In this document: in pieces, positions 16,275 through 19,890 of the stretch | Numbering within the stretch: the first letter of the stretch is position 1 | How the letters are laid out: each line of letters begins with the position of its first letter | Assembly (NCBI GenBank): GCA_004292705.1 | Contig: RDXA01000342.1 | Location: 1-19,890 of the forward strand | Direction of reading: 5' to 3' | Length of the DNA: 19,890 nucleotides | Source: Sphingomonadales bacterium | Lineage (GTDB): Bacteria > Pseudomonadota > Alphaproteobacteria > Sphingomonadales > Sphingomonadaceae | Notes under the pieces: generated by a model | Told to the model about the DNA's origin: nothing | The model's input: only the letters and a program-made list of their open reading frames with translations | The model's database searches: none | Made by a program: the position numbers and the translations under genes

Positions 16275-16362
16275 GAGCGCGTGCGATCCTGCTACCTGTG
16301 TGGACGGCGCGCGCAGGGGGTTTTGCCGCTGCCCATCCGGCGCTAGACAGGCCAGCACAGCT

Positions 16363-16971
16363 ATGTCGAGCCTGCCCAATCTCCTCACCCTTTCGCGCAT
16401 CTTCGCGGTGCCGCTGCTGGCGTTTTTCCTGTGGTGGCCCGAATGGCGGGCGGGCTATCTGATCGGCTTCGTGCTCTATTGCATCATTGCCATCACCGAT
16501 TTCTTCGACGGCTACCTCGCCCGCGCGCACGGGACCGTGTCGAAGCTTGGGATCTTTCTCGATCCGATTGCCGACAAGATCATGGTCGCGGCGGTGATTC
16601 TCGTGCTGACCGCGCAAGGATATCTGCGCGGGCCCTACGCGGGGGACGTGCATGTGATTGCGGGGCTCGTGATCCTGGTGCGCGAGATTGCTGTGTCGGG
16701 GCTGCGGGAGTTTCTCGGCGGAATCCAGGTCTCGGTGCCGGTGTCGAAGCTTGCGAAATGGAAGACGACCTTCCAGCTGGTCTCGCTCGGCGCGCTGATC
16801 CTCGGCGGGGCGGTGCATGGCCCTCCGTGCCAGTCGGTTGGCGAAGGCTGCGGTACGATCGCGCAGAGCTGGGTGCACCTCGTGGGCCTGGTCAGCCTGT
16901 GGACGGCTGCCGTCTTCACCTGCATTACCGGCTGGGATTATCTGCGGGTTGGCCTCAAGCATATGGATTGA
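16363..16971 (+). CDS. pgsA: PgsA, CDP-diacylglycerol-glycerol-3-phosphate 3-phosphatidyltransferase
   Basis: PgsA makes phosphatidylglycerol phosphate, the first committed step toward phosphatidylglycerol and cardiolipin in the inner membrane. The 202 residues begin with the family opening MSSLPNLLTLSRIFAVPLLA. They carry the complete CDP-alcohol phosphotransferase motif: DGYLAR, eight residues, then GIFLDPIADK, which supplies the metal-binding aspartates. Several helices follow, with the LVREIAVSGLREFL block typical of PgsA. Start ATG 16363 is chosen from this opening; the same frame stays open far upstream, but that part is only the antisense of the transporter gene. The gene faces away from the LplT-like gene and is followed 40 bases later by the unknown 112-residue gene on the same strand. 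Confidence 0.96.
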   Translation: MSSLPNLLTLSRIFAVPLLAFFLWWPEWRAGYLIGFVLYCIIAITDFFDGYLARAHGTVSKLGIFLDPIADKIMVAAVILVLTAQGYLRGPYAGDVHVIAGLVILVREIAVSGLREFLGGIQVSVPVSKLAKWKTTFQLVSLGALILGGAVHGPPCQSVGEGCGTIAQSWVHLVGLVSLWTAAVFTCITGWDYLRVGLKHMD

Positions 16972-17011
16972 GGCTGGAATTGCGGGGCCATTTCGGGTTA
17001 CATTGACGCTC

Positions 17012-17350
17012 ATGGGATGGGATGCATCGCGCGAGCCGGGCGCTTATGTCGGGCAATTGGTGGATCATGCACGCAAGCTTCAACATGAAGCGCGCGATGC
17101 GATTGCGCGCGGCGATTATGCGCGCGCTTCGGCGCTGATCGGTGACGCCGAATTGCTGGCTGAGGACGTGCATGGTCTTGTCGATGATTTCGAGCACCGC
17201 GAGACTGCCCGACTGGTGGACATGACCGCACACGATGTCCTGGAAACAGCCAAGGCGAGCGGCAGCGGGAGATCGCTGCTGCCTCGGCGTCAGTTGCGGG
17301 TCGCGATTGGCGCAAGCCTTGCCATGAGCCTTGCGCTGGTGGAGTGCTGA
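17012..17350 (+). CDS. Unknown 112-residue helical protein downstream of pgsA
   Basis: I do not recognise this protein. It begins MGWDASREPGAYVGQLVDHA and is mostly predicted helix. Residues about 14-65 form an acidic, alanine-rich amphipathic region (LQHEARDAIARGDYARASALIGDAELLAEDVHGLVDDFEHRE) that resembles a helical hairpin or a single TPR-like unit. After a Gly/Ser linker (about 82-90) and a basic patch (PRRQLR), a moderately hydrophobic C-terminal stretch (VAIGASLAMSLALVEC) may associate with the membrane. The start ATG 17012 lacks a clear ribosome site; its placement is uncertain. It follows pgsA by 40 bases and is probably read on the same transcript. It ends 17 bases before the convergent 59-residue gene. 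Coding is supported by frame bias and by the lack of any better gene on either strand. Confidence 0.65.
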   Translation: MGWDASREPGAYVGQLVDHARKLQHEARDAIARGDYARASALIGDAELLAEDVHGLVDDFEHRETARLVDMTAHDVLETAKASGSGRSLLPRRQLRVAIGASLAMSLALVEC

Positions 17351-17359
17351 CAGCGTCAG
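17347..17359. terminator. Small hairpin between two convergent genes
   Basis: CTGAC-AGC-GTCAG is a perfect 5-base stem with a 3-base loop. It covers the stop codon of the 112-residue gene and lies in the 17-bp gap before the end of the convergent 59-residue gene. No T-run follows on either strand, so it would be a weak terminator at best. It is the only structure in the gap. Confidence 0.25.
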
Positions 17360-17367
17360 GCGATTGC

Positions 17368-17547
17368 TCAGCGCTCGGAGGTGTCGCTGTCTTCGGGCGG
17401 GGTAACGTAGGAGGCTACAGCAAAGCTAAGCGTCATGAGCGCGATGCCCCAGACAAAGCTGCCGATATCAAGGCCGAAGATGGTGAACAACGCCAGCAAG
17501 CTGCCGCCCGCGAGCGCGCCTGCCCGGTAAACTGATCGCTTGTCCAT
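17368..17547 (-). CDS. Small inner-membrane protein (59 residues) downstream of oxyR
   Basis: This short gene reads MDKRSVYRAGALAGGSLLAL and onward. A basic N-terminus is followed by two hydrophobic segments, about residues 9-25 and 29-46, with a Gly-Leu-Asp turn between them, and an acidic hydrophilic tail ending PPEDSDTSER. It should be a two-span or hairpin inner-membrane protein. Support that it is real: an excellent ribosome site AAGGAG (complement of 17557-17562) 9 bases before ATG 17547, a sensible membrane topology, and tight placement 33 bases after the oxyR stop on the same strand. The opposite-strand open frame here (17344-17535) is its shadow. I do not recognise a family and assign no function; cotranscription with oxyR is an inference from spacing. 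Confidence 0.75.
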   Translation of the reverse strand: MDKRSVYRAGALAGGSLLALFTIFGLDIGSFVWGIALMTLSFAVASYVTPPEDSDTSER

Positions 17548-17580
17548 CGCCGCACTCTCCTTCTGCTGGCCCCACCGCCG

Positions 17581-18477
17581 TCAACCCGCCTTCAATTCCT
17601 CCGCCAGCAGCAGGAAATCGCCCTCGCGCGGGGAGTTCTTGCGCCAGACCAGCACGATCTCGCGTTTGGCTGTGGGGCTATCGACCGGGCGGGCGACCAC
17701 GTCGGTACCGCGCAGGATGCCAGCATTGATCGCCATTTCGGGGAGCATGGTGAGGCCGAGGTCATTGTCGACCAGTTGGACCAGCGTGTGCAGGCTGGTG
17801 CCGATCATCGCCGCGCTGGCGCGCAGTTCGGCGCGGTTGCAGGCGGCCAGCGCATGATCGCGCAGGCAGTGTCCGTCCTCCAACAGGAGGAGGCGGCCCT
17901 GGTCGATCATGTCTGGCTTGATGCTCGCGGGCGGATCGCGCGGATCGTCCTTGGGGAAGGCGATGAACAGGCGGTCGTCCGAGATATGCGCGATGGCCGC
18001 ATCACCGGTGTCGAAGGGCAGCGCCAGCAGCACACAATCGACCCGCCCGTGGTTGAGCGATTCGAGCGCATCGTGGCTGGTTTCCTCGCGCAGCATCAGC
18101 TTGAGGTCAGGCCGCTCGCGCTTGAGCCGGGGCAGGATGCGCGGCAGCAGGAAGGGGGCGATGGTCGGGATCACGCTCATCCGCAGTTCGCCCGACAGCG
18201 GCTTGCCCGAGGCCTGCACGAGATCGGCCAGCTCCTCCGCCTCGCGCAGCAAGCGGTTGGCCTTGGCCACCACCTGCTCGCCCAGCGCCGTGAACCGCAC
18301 CACGCGGCGAGATCGTTCGACCAGCGTCACGCCGAGCAGCGATTCCAATTCGCGGATGCCGGCTGACAGCGTCGATTGCGACACGAAGCTCGCATCGGCC
18401 GCCTTGCCGAAATGCCCATGTTCGTGGAGCGCCACGAGGTATTGCAGCTGCTTGATGGTTGGGAGGTAGGTTGACAC
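17581..18477 (-). CDS. oxyR: OxyR, hydrogen-peroxide-sensing LysR-type regulator
   Basis: OxyR is a cytoplasmic transcription factor activated when peroxide forms a disulfide between two cysteines; it then induces catalase, peroxidase and related genes. The 298 residues have an N-terminal winged helix-turn-helix (about 7-65; LQYLVALHEHGHFGKAADAS). An effector domain holds the diagnostic motif LEDGHCLRDHALAAC, with Cys204 and Cys213 nine residues apart as in E. coli OxyR Cys199/Cys208. TSLHTLVQLVDNDLGLTMLP is the usual following block. The start is GTG 18477, 9 bases after the rnd stop, with GAGG a few bases upstream. No catalase or alkyl hydroperoxide reductase gene is present in the window, so its targets lie elsewhere. 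Confidence 0.93.
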   Translation of the reverse strand: MSTYLPTIKQLQYLVALHEHGHFGKAADASFVSQSTLSAGIRELESLLGVTLVERSRRVVRFTALGEQVVAKANRLLREAEELADLVQASGKPLSGELRMSVIPTIAPFLLPRILPRLKRERPDLKLMLREETSHDALESLNHGRVDCVLLALPFDTGDAAIAHISDDRLFIAFPKDDPRDPPASIKPDMIDQGRLLLLEDGHCLRDHALAACNRAELRASAAMIGTSLHTLVQLVDNDLGLTMLPEMAINAGILRGTDVVARPVDSPTAKREIVLVWRKNSPREGDFLLLAEELKAG

Positions 18478-18486
18478 GGCCTCGGG

Positions 18487-19707
18487 CTATTCCGCTGCCA
18501 GCGCGTCGCTATCAGGCGCCTGCGCCGCTTCCACCTCGACCACATCGTCGATATGGGTCATCTTGAGCTTGCCGCGCTCCACCGCAAACGCGAGCTTGCC
18601 CTCGACCAGATCAAGCGCGTCCTTGCCGAACACCTCGAACCGCCAGCCCTTCAGCACCGGCAGATCGCGTACGCCTGCCGCCAGCGCCTCCATCTCGTCG
18701 GCACGGGTAAGGAGGCGGGGGGCAACGTCGATTTCGCGGGCGCGGATTTTCAGCAGCAGCTTGAGCAGGTCGGCGACCAGAGCGCCTTCCTTGCCCAGAG
18801 GGGCGCCCTGTTTGATCTTCTCGGGCATTTCGTCCTTGGGCAGCGGCTCGGCATCGGCCAGCACCTTCATCAGCCGCTTCCCGATGTCATTGTCCTTCCA
18901 CGCCGCCGAAAGCCCGCGCACCTTGGCCAGATCGCCCTGATTTTTCGGCGGGTGGCTGGCGATGTCAGCCAGCGTCTCGTCGCGCATGATCCGACCGCGC
19001 GGGATGTTCTTGTGCTGCGCCTCGCTCTCGCGCCACGCGGCCAGCGCCTTCATCCGCCCGAGCACCTGCGGATTGCGCCCCGGCTGGCGGATGCGCTTCC
19101 ACGCGACGCCGGGATCGGTGAGGTAGTTCGACGGATCGGCTAGCTTCTCCATCTCCGCATCGAGCCACAGCCCGCGCCCGGTTTTGATCAGCTTCTTGAG
19201 GATGCGCGGGAAGATCGTGGCGAGGTGCGTCACGTCACCGATCGCATATTCGATCTGCCGGTCGGTCAGCGGGCGGCGGCTCCAATCGGTAAAGCGCGCG
19301 CCCTTGTCGATGGTGAGGCCCATCCAGGTTTCGACCAGATTGGCATAGCCGATCTGTTCGGACTGGCTGATCGCCATCATCGCGATCTGGGTGTCGAAGA
19401 TCGGGTGGGGCGTCTTGCCGGTGAGGTTGACGATGATTTCCACATCCTGCCCCCCGGCGTGGAAGACCTTGAGCACGTCCTCGTTCTCGCACATCAAGTC
19501 GAGCAACGGGGTGAGATCGATCCCGTCCGCCATCGGATCGATCGCGGCCGCCTCTTCGGTGTTGGCGATCTGCACCAGGCACAGTTCGGGCCAATAGGTA
19601 TTCTCGCGCATGAATTCGGTATCGACCGCGACGAATTCGGACTTGGCGAGGCGGGTGCAGAGGTCGGAGAGAGCCTCGGTGGTGGTAATCAGCGGATGGA
19701 TTTTCAT
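18487..19707 (-). CDS. rnd: Ribonuclease D
   Basis: RNase D is a 3'-5' exonuclease that trims tRNA precursors and other stable RNAs. The 406-residue product has the DEDDy catalytic set. Exo I is VAVDTEFMRE (Asp29, Glu31), Exo II is FHAGGQDVEII (Asp88), and Exo III is YAIGDVTHL (Tyr154, Asp158). An HRDC domain follows at about 206-285 (NPQVLGRMKALAAWRESEAQ, then HPPKNQGDLAKVRGLS). It is slightly longer than the E. coli enzyme, with an acidic C-terminal tail. ATG 19707 (MKIHPLITT) is chosen because the nuclease fold begins there; the open frame to 19830 encodes an unlikely extension. It heads a leftward run with oxyR 9 bases downstream, and is divergent from the partial gene at the right edge. 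Confidence 0.94.
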   Translation of the reverse strand: MKIHPLITTTEALSDLCTRLAKSEFVAVDTEFMRENTYWPELCLVQIANTEEAAAIDPMADGIDLTPLLDLMCENEDVLKVFHAGGQDVEIIVNLTGKTPHPIFDTQIAMMAISQSEQIGYANLVETWMGLTIDKGARFTDWSRRPLTDRQIEYAIGDVTHLATIFPRILKKLIKTGRGLWLDAEMEKLADPSNYLTDPGVAWKRIRQPGRNPQVLGRMKALAAWRESEAQHKNIPRGRIMRDETLADIASHPPKNQGDLAKVRGLSAAWKDNDIGKRLMKVLADAEPLPKDEMPEKIKQGAPLGKEGALVADLLKLLLKIRAREIDVAPRLLTRADEMEALAAGVRDLPVLKGWRFEVFGKDALDLVEGKLAFAVERGKLKMTHIDDVVEVEAAQAPDSDALAAE

Positions 19708-19773
19708 GTCGTCTTTTCGCTTTGCGGGCGGAGTGCCGCCCTCGGGATTGATCCCAGTTTGCGCCTGCACCGC

Positions 19774-19802
19774 TTGACAAAGTGCAAGGCATGCCCTGTT
19801 AG
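19774..19802 (+). promoter_or_regulatory. Candidate sigma-70-type promoter for the right-edge gene
   Basis: A perfect TTGACA (19774-19779) is followed after 17 bases by TGTTAG (19797-19802). Only three of six bases match the standard -10, though the surrounding GTTAGCGC also resembles the alphaproteobacterial GCTA-type -10. It would start transcription about 70 bases before the ATG at 19880. The exact -35 and correct spacing make it the best promoter candidate in the window. Confidence 0.45.
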
Positions 19803-19879
19803 CGCGCCGACGATGGAGCATGGCTCCCAACGCGCCCGCGCGCCCTAGCGTCTTAGCCGCAAACAGGACAAGAGTTTAG

Positions 19880-19890
19880 ATGCACCCCTA
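19880..19890 (+). CDS. Start of a gene cut by the right edge, possibly aspartyl-tRNA synthetase
   Basis: Only ATG-CAC-CCC-TA is visible, giving Met-His-Pro and probably Tyr. AGGA (19865-19868) lies 11 bases upstream and could serve as a ribosome site. From general knowledge, aspS often lies next to rnd in alphaproteobacteria, and aspartyl-tRNA synthetases there begin Met-His-x-Tyr-Arg-Thr-His. Together with the promoter candidate upstream, that makes aspS a reasonable guess. Eleven bases cannot prove it, so no gene symbol is assigned. Confidence 0.45.

Noticed and set aside
15457..16362. Upstream extension of the pgsA frame and of the MFS antisense strand
   Set aside because: The PgsA family opening begins at 16363; the earlier part is low-complexity antisense of the transporter gene.
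17344..17535. 63-codon plus-strand open frame overlapping the 59-residue gene
   Set aside because: No ribosome site, low-complexity charged composition, and it is antisense to the better-supported membrane protein.
19708..19830. N-terminal extension of RNase D
   Set aside because: The RNase D family opening is at 19707; the extension overlaps the promoter region of the divergent gene.
19813..19848. 11-codon open frame with GGAGC-ATG-GCTCC hairpin in the leader of the right-edge gene
   Set aside because: It has no ribosome site and no run of codons for one amino acid as in attenuator leaders; the 5-bp hairpin is likely chance.
1..19890. tRNA, rRNA, CRISPR, insertion sequences, riboswitches, toxin-antitoxin genes
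   Set aside because: Intergenic gaps are all under 200 bp and none shows a tRNA T-loop pattern, regular spaced repeats, terminal inverted repeats with a transposase, or a recognised riboswitch core.

Overview
The window looks like a stretch of core chromosome from a high-GC alphaproteobacterium, most likely of the Sphingomonadales and probably close to the Erythrobacteraceae. This rests on gene content and order: a full System I cytochrome c maturation cluster, and dapF-mtaB-ftsY-yciB as one tight run. Gene density is very high and many starts are GTG or TTG. It is an inference from family knowledge, since no search could be run. I see no insertion sequence, phage, CRISPR array, tRNA or rRNA.

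Layout. Bases 1-4827 (+) hold the cytochrome c maturation genes ccmC (cut at the left edge), ccmD, ccmE, ccmF, ccmG, ccmH and a short ccmI-like TPR gene; ccmA and ccmB should lie just off the left edge. Kup (4980-6917, +) is a potassium transporter. A leftward run on the minus strand follows, read from 12226 down to 6914: a membrane GGDEF-EAL protein, dapF, mtaB, ftsY and yciB. The last four overlap stop-to-start, so their translation is probably coupled. An EVE-domain gene (12419-12826, +) then meets an orphan thiamine-diphosphate enzyme (12830-14515, -) tail to tail. Next come a 63-codon gene for a small tail-anchored protein (14705-14896, +) and an LplT-like transporter (14893-16209, -). 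The transporter is divergent from pgsA (16363-16971, +), which is followed by an unknown 112-residue gene. The right end is a minus-strand run, rnd, oxyR and a 59-residue membrane protein. A divergent partial gene begins at 19880 and is probably aspS.

How the parts work together. The ccm genes carry heme through CcmC/CcmD to CcmE, while CcmG and CcmH reduce the apocytochrome and CcmF with CcmI attaches the heme. The dapF run mixes cell-wall precursor synthesis, tRNA modification, membrane protein targeting and envelope morphology, all general growth functions. LplT and PgsA are both phospholipid functions and share one 153-bp divergent promoter region. OxyR keeps both redox cysteines and is probably cotranscribed with RNase D and the 59-residue protein.

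Most of the window is ordinary housekeeping DNA and I did not find a clear new multi-gene system. The least explained items are the three small unknown proteins (63, 112 and 59 residues), the orphan ThDP enzyme, a perfect 15-bp palindrome upstream of the 63-codon gene, and four convergent gene pairs with essentially no space for terminators.
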